Shown one piece after another: positions 1-6,023 of a DNA stretch of 6,308 nt. A program made the translations under genes and the position numbers. The first letter of the stretch is position 1; the number at the start of each line of letters is the position of its first letter. The DNA is from Thermoflexales bacterium (GTDB taxonomy: Bacteria; Chloroflexota; Anaerolineae; Fen-1058), in contig JAGOBP010000256.1 of NCBI GenBank assembly GCA_017999195.1, positions 1 to 6,308 of the forward strand, in the 5' to 3' direction. A model generated the notes under the pieces. It had not been told where the DNA came from and did no database searches. It saw only the letters and a program-made list of their open reading frames with translations.

Positions 1-1
1 T

Positions 2-646
2 TCAACCCTGACGCCGGAAGCCGAAGCGGCTGCCGTAGCCGAAGCGGCTAAGATCAATGCGACGCAGCATATTGAGCAGTGCCCGCGCTGCCAGTGGGTG
101 ATGCGTGTGCCCGTTGCGGCCTTGCACGCGCCCGAGCCGGTCGTCGTGCCTGTCGTGGAAGCGCCTGTGTTATTGGCCGCGCCCGAGCCGACTTTGTTGC
201 TGGAACCGGAGAAACCGGCCGCCAAGAAGCCAGCGGCGGCCAAGAAGCCCGCAGCGAAGAAGTCTGCGCCCGCGAAGCCCGCGGTCGTAGTTGAAGTCGT
301 GGCCGAGCCGGTCGTGGTCGTCGAGCCGCCAGTGGTCGAGAAGCCTAAGGTCGCCAAGCAGGCGGCCAAGAAAGCAGCGAAGAAGGCCGCGCCTGCCAAG
401 AAGGCTGTGGCGAAGAAGCCAGCGGCCAAGAAGCCCGTTGCGAAGAAACCGGCCGCGAAGAAACCAGCGGCTAAGAAACCAGCAGCCAAGAAGCCTGCGG
501 CTAAAAAGCCTGTCGCCAAGAAACCCGCCGCTAAGAAACCCGTGGCCAAGAAACCAGCGGTGAAAAAGCCCGTGGCTAAAAAGCCTGTGGCCAAGAAACC
601 GGTTGCTAAAAAGCCAACAGCCAAAAAGCCCGCCAAGAAAAAGTAG
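2..646 (+). CDS. C-terminal part of an unidentified protein with a CPRC motif and a Lys/Ala/Pro-rich basic tail (5' partial)
   Basis: The frame is open from base 2, so the gene starts outside the window. The GTG at 98 and ATG at 101 are internal codons and should not be taken as the start. Order of parts: an Ala/Glu-rich stretch (AEAAAVAEAAK, encoded by a 12-bp direct repeat at 20-31 and 38-49); a Cys pair CPRC at about 80-91, which could be half of a zinc ribbon; a Pro/Val/Glu-rich linker at about 125-355 interrupted by a short Lys-rich patch; and a tail of 15 pentads ending in AKKK and a TAG stop at 644-646. Such tails resemble the C-terminal domains of histone H1, of some bacterial HU-like proteins and of some bacterial topoisomerase I proteins, where they bind nucleic acid without sequence specificity. 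I infer DNA or RNA binding from this likeness only. The main domain is not visible, so the family cannot be named. Transcription is convergent with the next gene. Confidence 0.75.
   Translation, partial: STLTPEAEAAAVAEAAKINATQHIEQCPRCQWVMRVPVAALHAPEPVVVPVVEAPVLLAAPEPTLLLEPEKPAAKKPAAAKKPAAKKSAPAKPAVVVEVVAEPVVVVEPPVVEKPKVAKQAAKKAAKKAAPAKKAVAKKPAAKKPVAKKPAAKKPAAKKPAAKKPAAKKPVAKKPAAKKPVAKKPAVKKPVAKKPVAKKPVAKKPTAKKPAKKK
407..631 (+). repeat. 15-bp coding tandem repeat, 15 copies of an [AVT][AV]KKP pentad
   Basis: Fifteen uninterrupted 5-residue units lie in frame. Most are AAKKP or VAKKP; one is AVKKP and the last is TAKKP. At DNA level the units are not identical: Lys is written AAG or AAA, Pro CCA/CCC/CCG/CCT and Ala GCC/GCG/GCT/GCA. 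Such synonymous variation indicates that the protein repeat is old or under selection and not a recent slippage product, although copy number may still differ between strains. Confidence 0.9.
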
Positions 647-650
647 CCTG

Positions 651-696
651 AAAATAAAACTTCCGAAGCCAGTCTGGACTTCGGAAGTTTTGTTTT
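651..696. terminator. Bidirectional intrinsic terminator between convergent genes
   Basis: A 13-bp perfect stem pairs 656-668 with 679-691 (core CTTCCGAAG/CTTCGGAAG). The loop 669-678 contains a small CCA/TGG pairing. On the plus strand the hairpin is followed by TTTTGTTTTA, and on the minus strand by TTTTATTTTC, so it can end transcripts from both sides. It starts ten bases after the stop of the basic-tail gene. Its plus-side T-run reaches the TAA stop (695-697) of the solute-binding-protein gene. Confidence 0.9.
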
Positions 697-1897
697 ACTT
701 GCGGGTATCGGCGGCCAGAATCGCGTCAAGCCGCGCGCCCAGCGGCCTAAAGTGATCGTCCAGTGCGCGGTCCAGATCAAGCTCGGGCCTGGCAAACAGT
801 TCGGCCCAGACCTCATTCAGTTCCGCGACCAGTTTCTCTTCCATCAAGCCCCACAACCGGCTGGTCGGATACGATCGGCCCAATTTCAAGCCCTCAACCG
901 CCGGTTGAAACAGCGCATCAGTGGCGAACGGTCGCCCCGTCAACGCATCCAGCCGCACCGGCAGACTCCGCGCGCGCTGACTGTACGTGATCTGATTTTG
1001 CTGGCTGATCAAGAAGCGAACCAGTTCCACGGCTAATTTATGATTGGGGCTATGCCGCCACACGATGAGGTTGCTGCCGCCGACAAAGGGGATGCCCGGC
1101 GGCAGGGCCGTGCGGATGGTAATCGGCGCGGCCGGCGGGTTTTTGAGCAAAGTGTTCAACAAGCCCGGATCGCTGATGGTGACGGCGGCTCCGCCCGTCA
1201 AGAAAAATTGATCGGATTGTTCCGTGTCCAGGCGCTGCGCGGCCGGGGCCAAATAGCGGTGCAGATCGTAGTAAGCGCGAAAGCCCGAGCGCGCCTCGGC
1301 CGTGTTGAAGATCGTGTGCTTGGCGGTCGGCTCGATGAAGTTGCCGCCCGCGCCCCACACCCATGGTGCCACTGTATGCAGCGTGTTCAGCGAATTGCTG
1401 GTGGGGATGACCAGGGGCACGCTCACGCCTGCGTCTTGCAGTCGCGTCAATGTCTGCATGAATTGCGCCGAGGTGCGAAACGCCGTTGTCGCGTCGATGC
1501 CCGCTTGCTGAAAGAGATCGTGGCGATAAAACACAAAGCGCACATTGCCCAGCCACGGCATCGCCCACATCTCCGGCTGGCCGCTTAGATAGCCGCTCTG
1601 CCATGAGGGATGCAAAAACGCAAAGCGCCCGCCCACCGCCGCAATCTCGCGGATGCCAAAGGGCCGCACTGTGCCGGTCGCGGCCAGCGTACCCACCCAG
1701 GTCGAGCCAATTTCGGACACGTCCGGCCCGTGACCGTACAGCGCAAACTTCATGGTCTCGGTCCAGCCCGTTTCCCACGTGAACACGCGCAACTTGATCT
1801 TCACCCGGTGCTCGGCTTCAAACTTCGCCAGGATGGGGCGCAGATCATCGGCGGTGGTGGGACCGTGCGCCATGACGGAGAATTCTAGATCAGACAC
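695..1897 (-). CDS. Family-1 ABC-type solute-binding protein without signal peptide
   Basis: A 400-residue protein with the fold pattern of family-1 (carbohydrate-type) periplasmic solute-binding proteins: an N-terminal beta strand (EFSVMAHGP), a helix (ILAKFEAEH), the next strand (KIKLRVFTW), a GPDVSEIGSTWVGTLAATG segment near residues 58-77, and the typical PWLGNVRFVFYRHDLFQQAGID near 113-134. The C-terminal lobe has LTGGAAVTISDPG and GGSNLIVWRHSPNHKLAVELVRFL. Length is usual for the mature family. It begins directly at the mature domain, with no signal peptide, lipobox or transmembrane segment. The GTG start (1895-1897) has AGGA seven bases upstream (1905-1908), and an in-frame TAG at 1907-1909 rules out a longer N-terminus. 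No permease or ATPase gene is adjacent. I infer a cytoplasmic location and perhaps a sensing or ligand-carrying role. The ligand cannot be read from the sequence. Confidence 0.88.
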   Translation of the reverse strand: MSDLEFSVMAHGPTTADDLRPILAKFEAEHRVKIKLRVFTWETGWTETMKFALYGHGPDVSEIGSTWVGTLAATGTVRPFGIREIAAVGGRFAFLHPSWQSGYLSGQPEMWAMPWLGNVRFVFYRHDLFQQAGIDATTAFRTSAQFMQTLTRLQDAGVSVPLVIPTSNSLNTLHTVAPWVWGAGGNFIEPTAKHTIFNTAEARSGFRAYYDLHRYLAPAAQRLDTEQSDQFFLTGGAAVTISDPGLLNTLLKNPPAAPITIRTALPPGIPFVGGSNLIVWRHSPNHKLAVELVRFLISQQNQITYSQRARSLPVRLDALTGRPFATDALFQPAVEGLKLGRSYPTSRLWGLMEEKLVAELNEVWAELFARPELDLDRALDDHFRPLGARLDAILAADTRK

Positions 1898-1904
1898 GGA
1901 TTTG

Positions 1905-1908
1905 TCCT
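1905..1908 (-). promoter_or_regulatory. Ribosome binding site fixing the GTG start of the solute-binding protein gene
   Basis: AGGA on the minus strand lies seven bases before the GTG codon. The same bases overlap an in-frame TAG stop, so translation cannot begin further upstream in this frame. Confidence 0.75.
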
Positions 1909-1927
1909 ATTGTGCGGAGGTGTGAGG

Positions 1928-1956
1928 ATTATACGTGGCGCGCAGTGTGAAGTCAA
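1928..1956 (-). promoter_or_regulatory. Sigma-70-type promoter of the solute-binding protein gene
   Basis: On the minus strand, TTGACT (1956-1951) is followed after 17 bases by a perfect TATAAT (1933-1928). Transcription would start near 1921, giving a leader of about 24 bases that contains only the ribosome binding site. The -35 box lies 21 bases beyond the SGNH lipoprotein stop. The gene therefore appears to have its own promoter, although no clear terminator separates it from the upstream operon and read-through is possible. Confidence 0.8.
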
Positions 1957-1977
1957 ACCCGATCGATCAACGCGGCC

Positions 1978-2877
1978 TTACGGGTTGTCCGCAGGCCGAT
2001 CGGCCGGGCCGCCGATAAAGCCGCTCAACTGCGCGATGACCAGCGCCGTGTACGCCTTGGCCCCCGCCGCGCCGATGTGAATGCCGTCAGGCCCGAACAA
2101 TTCTGGATGTTCCACGCCGTAGGTGTGCCAATCGATCAGCACGGCGTTGGGGTAGCGGGTTACGCCCTCTGAAATGACCTGATTATTGGGCGTTTCCCAC
2201 TTGCGCGGCTCTTTTAAGTTAAAGACCAGCACACGCGGCAGATCGATCAGCGGCTGCATCAGATCGTCGAATTGTTTGGCCGTGATCGGGCCGTTATTGC
2301 CGATGTGAATGATCACCGCCCGACCCAGACGGCCCGCCGTTCGCCGCTGTTGCAAGATCGTCAGCGTTGCGCCCACATGCCGGCTGACTTTCGCATCAAC
2401 TTCGAGGCCGGGGATGGTCTTGATCAATTCGCGCGCCGCCCCCAGCATCACTGAATCGCCCACGGCGAAGACACGCAACTCCACGGTTTTGGTCACGGGT
2501 AGAGCGGTGACCGTGGGGGTGACACTGCGCGGAGGGAGGGCGGCGGGTGTCGCAGTGCGCGGTGCTTTAGTGGCCGGACGTTGCGTGGGCGTGTGTTTGA
2601 TGGTTACCGTCCACTTGAGGTGGTCGGTCTCGATCGGGGGCGGCGTCAAGGTGGGGCGCACGCGTGTCGCGGTTGCTTGTGGTGTGGCCGTCGCCGTAGG
2701 TGTTGGCGTCCAACTTGCAGTTGGCGTCCACGTCGGCGGCCAGGTGGGACGCGGCGCGCGGGTGGCCGGATCACTAAGCGCCAGCGGCACCGGGGTAGCC
2801 GTCAGCGCCAACGCCTGACAGGCGCTTAAGCACAGACTTACCATCAACAGGATCAGCAATCGCCGCATACAGCCCAT
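1978..2877 (-). CDS. Lipoprotein with Thr/Pro-rich linker and C-terminal SGNH hydrolase domain (OatA C-terminal type)
   Basis: A 299-residue protein. Residues 1-20 form a lipoprotein signal with hydrophobic core LLILLMVSLCL and lipobox LSAC, so Cys20 should be lipidated. Residues 26-130 are a disordered Thr/Pro linker (PTWPPTWTPT, TPTPTATATP) that would hold the enzyme away from the membrane. Residues 134-285 are an SGNH domain: block I AVGDSVMLGA with Ser142, the GNNG segment (193-196) with the oxyanion-type Asn195, and block V DGIH with Asp264 and His267. The wording (GDSVMLGA, FNLKEPRKWE, HPELFGPDGIH) is closest to the extracytoplasmic domain of peptidoglycan O-acetyltransferases. That family normally carries an N-terminal acyltransferase-3 membrane domain, which is absent here, so the protein may use a separate partner or act as an esterase. 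It follows the flavin reductase gene after 17 bases. Met1 or Met4 could be the start, and neither has a strong Shine-Dalgarno. Confidence 0.88.
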   Translation of the reverse strand: MGCMRRLLILLMVSLCLSACQALALTATPVPLALSDPATRAPRPTWPPTWTPTASWTPTPTATATPQATATRVRPTLTPPPIETDHLKWTVTIKHTPTQRPATKAPRTATPAALPPRSVTPTVTALPVTKTVELRVFAVGDSVMLGAARELIKTIPGLEVDAKVSRHVGATLTILQQRRTAGRLGRAVIIHIGNNGPITAKQFDDLMQPLIDLPRVLVFNLKEPRKWETPNNQVISEGVTRYPNAVLIDWHTYGVEHPELFGPDGIHIGAAGAKAYTALVIAQLSGFIGGPADRPADNP

Positions 2878-2894
2878 TTTAGCGCAGATCGGGC

Positions 2895-3524
2895 TTAAGT
2901 TGGCCGCGGCATCTCAAACACGCGACCCAGCGTAGCATACTCGTCGCCGCTGAGCCGCGCCACAGGCTTGAGCAAAGCCGCATCGATCTGGCCGTTGGGG
3001 CGCAGCAAGCCCGATCGGATGTGGAACCGGACGACGCGCCCCAGAATCAGCGTGTACGTGGTGTCTTGCACGGGAATGATCTGCGTGACTTTGCACTCCA
3101 GCGCGATCGGTGCCGCGGCCACGCGCGGTGGCTTCACGTCGATCGAGTCCGCCGTTTGCAGCCCGGCCCGATCGAATTCGTTCACGTCATAGGCCCATTC
3201 GCCGGACGTGACGTTCATGGCAGCGGCCAGGTCTTCATCCACGATGTTGAGGACGAATTCGCCGGTTTCCTGGGCGTTACGCAAGGTGTCTTTGGGTTGG
3301 CCTTTACGTTGCCCCACGGAGATCATCACGGTGAGGGGCATGTTGCTGACGGCGTTGAAGAATGAGAACGGCGCGATGTTGAGCGAGCCGTCGGCCCCGA
3401 TTGTTGACGCCCAGCCGATCGGGCGCGGGACGACCGCGCTGATGAGCAGACGGTAGGCGTCGCGCGGATCAAGATCAGTCGGAACAAGGGTGAGCATGTT
3501 TGAGCTGGTGGTAGTTGACGTCAT
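2895..3524 (-). CDS. Flavin reductase-like FMN-binding protein (COG1853/DIM6-NTAB type)
   Basis: A 209-residue protein with the FMN-binding split-barrel pattern of the flavin-reductase-like family. It has VVPRPIGWASTIG (residues 31-43), LNIAPFSFFNAVS (48-60), MISVGQRKGQPKDTLRNAQETGEFVLNIV (67-95) and a strand-rich C-terminal half ending in the conserved-type ARLSGDEYATLGRVFEM. Length is normal for the family. It has no signal peptide, so it is cytoplasmic. Members bind FMN and act as NAD(P)H:flavin oxidoreductases or as partners of monooxygenases; the substrate cannot be read here. Its start is 21 bases after the beta-helix gene stop and it runs directly into the SGNH gene, so it looks like the third gene of the operon. 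ATG at 3522-3524 is the first start after an in-frame TAG (3546-3548). Met10 is an alternative, and Shine-Dalgarno signals are weak for both. Confidence 0.88.
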   Translation of the reverse strand: MTSTTTSSNMLTLVPTDLDPRDAYRLLISAVVPRPIGWASTIGADGSLNIAPFSFFNAVSNMPLTVMISVGQRKGQPKDTLRNAQETGEFVLNIVDEDLAAAMNVTSGEWAYDVNEFDRAGLQTADSIDVKPPRVAAAPIALECKVTQIIPVQDTTYTLILGRVVRFHIRSGLLRPNGQIDAALLKPVARLSGDEYATLGRVFEMPRPT

Positions 3525-3545
3525 CGTTGGATCATCCAGGGCTGA

Positions 3546-5231
3546 CTAGCGGGTGAAAATGTGGTTGAGCATGATTGGCAAGTAATTCCGGCCAAAGTAT
3601 CGCTCAAAAGCGCCGATGTCGCAGGCAGCTCGCTGCGGCCGGGGGTAGCCGCGCTGATCGACCGGGGGACAGGCCGCATTATCGTCCGCGTCGATGGCGG
3701 GGCTGGTCCCGGCCAGAGCATACACCAGGGTTGCGCCGCCGTAATCGTCCAAGGGCAATAACAGCGCATCAGGATAGGCCAGGTCGTGGTCGGAAGTGAG
3801 GTTGCAGGAAGTGTCCGTATCCAGATTGTAATCTAGCGAGATGAGATAGCCGCCATTACTGGTTGTGCAGTTGCCCTTGGGATTGTTGGCGAGCAGCGTA
3901 TTTTTCAGCCACACCGTGCCCGAGTAGTTGGCGCGCAAGCCGATTGGATTGTAGGCAATGGTCACGTTGGTGGTGGTCAGTTCCCCGCGATTTTCAATCC
4001 CAACATCTGACGACCAGACAGGGTCACTATTGCCGCCCACCGTGGTGTTGGTCATTATCAGTGTAGCCTGATTGAACACCGCGTAGGTTGGGTAACTGGT
4101 GCCATTCACATTGCTGATTACGGCACTGTTGCTGACGTGTAATAGTCCGTTGTTGAAGATGCCGGATGCGCCGCCATAGCGGCCATCGGGGGCGTTCGCT
4201 CGCACGAGCGTGCGATCAACGGTCAGTGTGCCAATGTTATAGATTCCGCCGCTTCCACCGCCGTAAGCATTGGCCTGGTTGTGCTCGATCAGGCTGCGCG
4301 TGATGGTCATGGCGCCTGCGTTTCGCACGCCGCTTCCCTGGTTGTTCGCCACGAGGCTGTTGTCCAGCATGAATGAATCGCCTTCGTTGACGAGGGTCGC
4401 ATTGCTGCTGCCACCACAACAAGCGCTCGTTTGATTGCCGCTAATCACGCTGTGGACGACGATGGCGGTGGCGTAGTTCCGAAGACCGCTGGCGTAGCAG
4501 CTACCGCCCCGATTGCCGCTGGTTTCGCTGTGATCCAGCGTCAACTGGCCGTGATTCTCAATACCGGCCACGCATTGATACCCTTCACTGACGCTGTTTT
4601 CACTAATCTGACTGTTGCTGAGCGCTGCGATGCCCTCATTCCACAGGCCGCCCGCTGTGCCCGGATTGGCCGAGTTGTTGACAATCGCGCTGTGCAGGGC
4701 AATCAGTGTACCGCTATTCCAGATACCGCCGCCTGTTGCTAATACGGTGTTGTATGCGACGGTGCTGTCGCTTAAGAGCAGGGTGCCTTGATTGTAAATG
4801 CCCGCGCCTTGAGCGGCCAGTCCATGCTGAAGTGTCAGGTTAACGAGATTCACTGTGACCGATAACGGGACGGTCATGACGCGCCCGGCAGACCCGCCGT
4901 CGATGACGGCGGGTGCCTGGTCAGTACCAAATAGGGTGAGGTCTTTGTCCAGCGTGAGCCACTCATAGTAAGTGCCGGCGGCAATCAGGATAGCGCAACC
5001 CCCGGCGGCTTTGCCAATAGCGGCACCAATCGATCGGCAGGCGGTGGCGGGTGACAGGCAATCGTTGCTGTCATTGCCCGTGGTCGCGACGTAGAATGGG
5101 CCGCCGGACAACGTCGGAGCGGCTTGCGCAAGCGCGGCCAGTGGAAAACCGATCGCGGCGAGGGCCAGAACGAGACACCAGAACAGCGGTCCTCGAAATA
5201 GCGTCGGCCCGTGATGGAGATCAGCGCTCAT
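3546..5231 (-). CDS. Secreted parallel beta-helix protein with choice-of-anchor-Q type C-terminus
   Basis: A 561-residue protein starting at ATG 5229-5231, chosen because GGAGGA (5237-5242) lies five bases upstream and the ATG overlaps the previous TGA stop as ATGA. An open frame extends upstream to 5381, but that part only shadows the previous gene. Residues 15-37 are a signal peptide (LFWCLVLALAAIGFPLAALAQA). Then come FYVATTGNDSNDC, CRSIGAAIGKAAGGCAILIAAGTYYE and about 11 beta-helix coils marked by G[IL].N.G turns (GIYNQGT, GIWNSGT, GLWNEGI, GIENHGQ, GIFNNGL and so on). The end carries the choice-of-anchor-Q signature (YNLDTDTSCNL, TSPAIDA, DQRGYPRPQ, ACDIGAFE) and a short tail with YLPIML. 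Such proteins are surface-exposed or released; roles in polysaccharide binding or adhesion are proposed for relatives, and no catalytic residues are evident here. GC is visibly lower than in neighbouring genes, probably because of the Asn/Thr/Ser-rich repeats. Confidence 0.88.
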   Translation of the reverse strand: MSADLHHGPTLFRGPLFWCLVLALAAIGFPLAALAQAAPTLSGGPFYVATTGNDSNDCLSPATACRSIGAAIGKAAGGCAILIAAGTYYEWLTLDKDLTLFGTDQAPAVIDGGSAGRVMTVPLSVTVNLVNLTLQHGLAAQGAGIYNQGTLLLSDSTVAYNTVLATGGGIWNSGTLIALHSAIVNNSANPGTAGGLWNEGIAALSNSQISENSVSEGYQCVAGIENHGQLTLDHSETSGNRGGSCYASGLRNYATAIVVHSVISGNQTSACCGGSSNATLVNEGDSFMLDNSLVANNQGSGVRNAGAMTITRSLIEHNQANAYGGGSGGIYNIGTLTVDRTLVRANAPDGRYGGASGIFNNGLLHVSNSAVISNVNGTSYPTYAVFNQATLIMTNTTVGGNSDPVWSSDVGIENRGELTTTNVTIAYNPIGLRANYSGTVWLKNTLLANNPKGNCTTSNGGYLISLDYNLDTDTSCNLTSDHDLAYPDALLLPLDDYGGATLVYALAGTSPAIDADDNAACPPVDQRGYPRPQRAACDIGAFERYFGRNYLPIMLNHIFTR

Positions 5232-5242
5232 GCGGTTCCTCC
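5228..5242 (-). promoter_or_regulatory. ATGA overlap with Shine-Dalgarno that decides the beta-helix gene start
   Basis: On the minus strand GGAGGA (5242-5237) is followed by five bases and ATGA, where the ATG starts the beta-helix gene and the TGA ends the membrane-protein gene. This is the strongest Shine-Dalgarno in the window and places the start directly before a signal peptide. Confidence 0.85.
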
Positions 5243-5794
5243 GGTGTAGCGCTGGACGTGCGCCAGGGCTTGATCGAATACCTCGGGCGGACAGTACAGC
5301 CGGATAACGACGTGCCATGCGTCGCACAGTGAGATGACGCGTGTGGCGCGGTTGACGTTGACTTTGCGAACTTCGCGCCAACGGATGTTGGTCGTGCTGT
5401 TTTGCGTGGGATCGCTCTGCGCGGCGAAGAAGGCCAGCACTTTCAGGCCGCGCTTCATTACGCGTGCCCAGGTGTTGTCACCCCAGCCGATGCCCTGAAA
5501 AACAGCCTGTTTTGAGTTGAGCACGAAGCCCGCTCGATAGCGATTGCCAAAGATCACCAGTGCGACGAAGAGGAACAAGGCGGTGACGATGCCGCCGATG
5601 AGGATCAGAAATTCGATCGGAAGCGACACCGGATCGCCCAGCACCACGCCGAAGAGCGCTATCAGCCCGACCATGATCGCGAGGCTCAGGGCGATGATGC
5701 GAAACACATCCCACAGAATGTAACGATTGGTGAGCAGTGGCATATCGTAGTGCCAGGTCAGGGTGTCGGGGTCGGGCGGGCGGCGAGTGGGCAT
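5228..5794 (-). CDS. Conserved-looking membrane protein with two TM segments and a cytosolic domain, function unknown
   Basis: A 188-residue protein. It has a polar Pro-rich N-terminus (MPTRRPPDPDTLTWHYDMP), a probable TM helix at about 31-52, a short loop (GDPVSLPIE), a second TM helix at about 60-82, then a soluble domain of about 100 residues opened by NRYRAGFVLNSKQAVFQGIGWGDN and closed by IRWREVRKVNVNRATRVISLCD and a C-terminal helix. The strand pattern of WREVRKVNVNRATRVISL recalls bacterial PH-like domains of small membrane proteins, but I cannot confirm this and give no function. The hairpin topology would place both ends in the cytoplasm. ATG 5792-5794 has AAGGA eight bases upstream. 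Its TGA stop overlaps the ATG of the beta-helix gene, suggesting translational coupling. It is the first gene after the promoter at 5861-5889. Confidence 0.8.
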   Translation of the reverse strand: MPTRRPPDPDTLTWHYDMPLLTNRYILWDVFRIIALSLAIMVGLIALFGVVLGDPVSLPIEFLILIGGIVTALFLFVALVIFGNRYRAGFVLNSKQAVFQGIGWGDNTWARVMKRGLKVLAFFAAQSDPTQNSTTNIRWREVRKVNVNRATRVISLCDAWHVVIRLYCPPEVFDQALAHVQRYTGGTA

Positions 5795-5860
5795 GGGCGT
5801 GGTCCTTATCAGCGGTGCAGCAGCGCCGAGTCTGGGGACGCTGGCTCCTCTATGGAAGCA

Positions 5861-5889
5861 AGCATAAGCCCGCCATCACGGTTTGTCAA
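5861..5889 (-). promoter_or_regulatory. Sigma-70-type promoter of the four-gene operon
   Basis: On the minus strand a perfect TTGACA (5889-5884) is followed after 17 bases by TATGCT (5866-5861), which matches four of six bases of the -10 consensus. Transcription would start near 5854, leaving a leader of about 60 bases before the ATG at 5794. The -35 box follows immediately after the hairpin at 5900-5933, so the promoter is insulated from the YceI gene upstream. Confidence 0.7.
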
Positions 5890-5892
5890 TGC

Positions 5893-5938
5893 AAAACACA
5901 AGACGAGCGCCAACCCCCGCTGGCGCTCGTCTTTTTTT
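5893..5938. terminator. Strong GC-rich hairpin terminator downstream of the YceI gene
   Basis: A 13-bp perfect stem pairs 5900-5912 with 5921-5933 (AGACGAGCGCCA/TGGCGCTCGTCT core) around an 8-base loop. On the plus strand seven T follow (5932-5938), the textbook form. On the minus strand, the direction in which the YceI gene runs, the stem is followed by the weaker TTGTGTTTT. It probably ends the YceI transcript about 90 bases after its stop. The better T-run faces rightward, where no plus-strand gene leads into it. Confidence 0.8.
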
Positions 5939-6023
5939 GATACGCTGTTTCTAGCCAATCCAACTTCTACCGGTAAAATCCCTTGGGCTGTCGTTTTGAG
6001 GTGGCTGGCGTCGCAGGCCGGTC

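Noticed and set aside
407..631. CRISPR or other non-coding repeat array
   Set aside because: The 15-base units are contiguous without spacers, vary at synonymous positions and encode an in-frame pentad.
98..646. A complete 182-residue Lys-rich protein starting at GTG 98 or ATG 101
   Set aside because: The same frame is open to the left edge with sensible codons (including CPRC) and there is no Shine-Dalgarno before 98; the start is upstream of the window.
1040..1588. Plus-strand open frame opposite the solute-binding protein
   Set aside because: Arg/His/Ala-rich composition typical of a GC-rich antisense shadow; no recognisable motif and no ribosome binding site.
1957..1977. Terminator after the SGNH lipoprotein gene
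   Set aside because: Only a short GATCGATC palindrome is present and no T-run; no intrinsic terminator can be supported.
2309..2818. Plus-strand open frame rich in Val/Gly opposite the SGNH lipoprotein
   Set aside because: It is the reverse image of the Thr/Pro-coding linker; it has no domain signature and the minus-strand frame has lipobox and catalytic motifs.
5232..5381. N-terminal extension of the beta-helix protein up to 5381
   Set aside because: It overlaps the membrane-protein gene in another frame, is Arg-rich and unlike an exported N-terminus, and a strong Shine-Dalgarno plus signal peptide mark the start at 5231.
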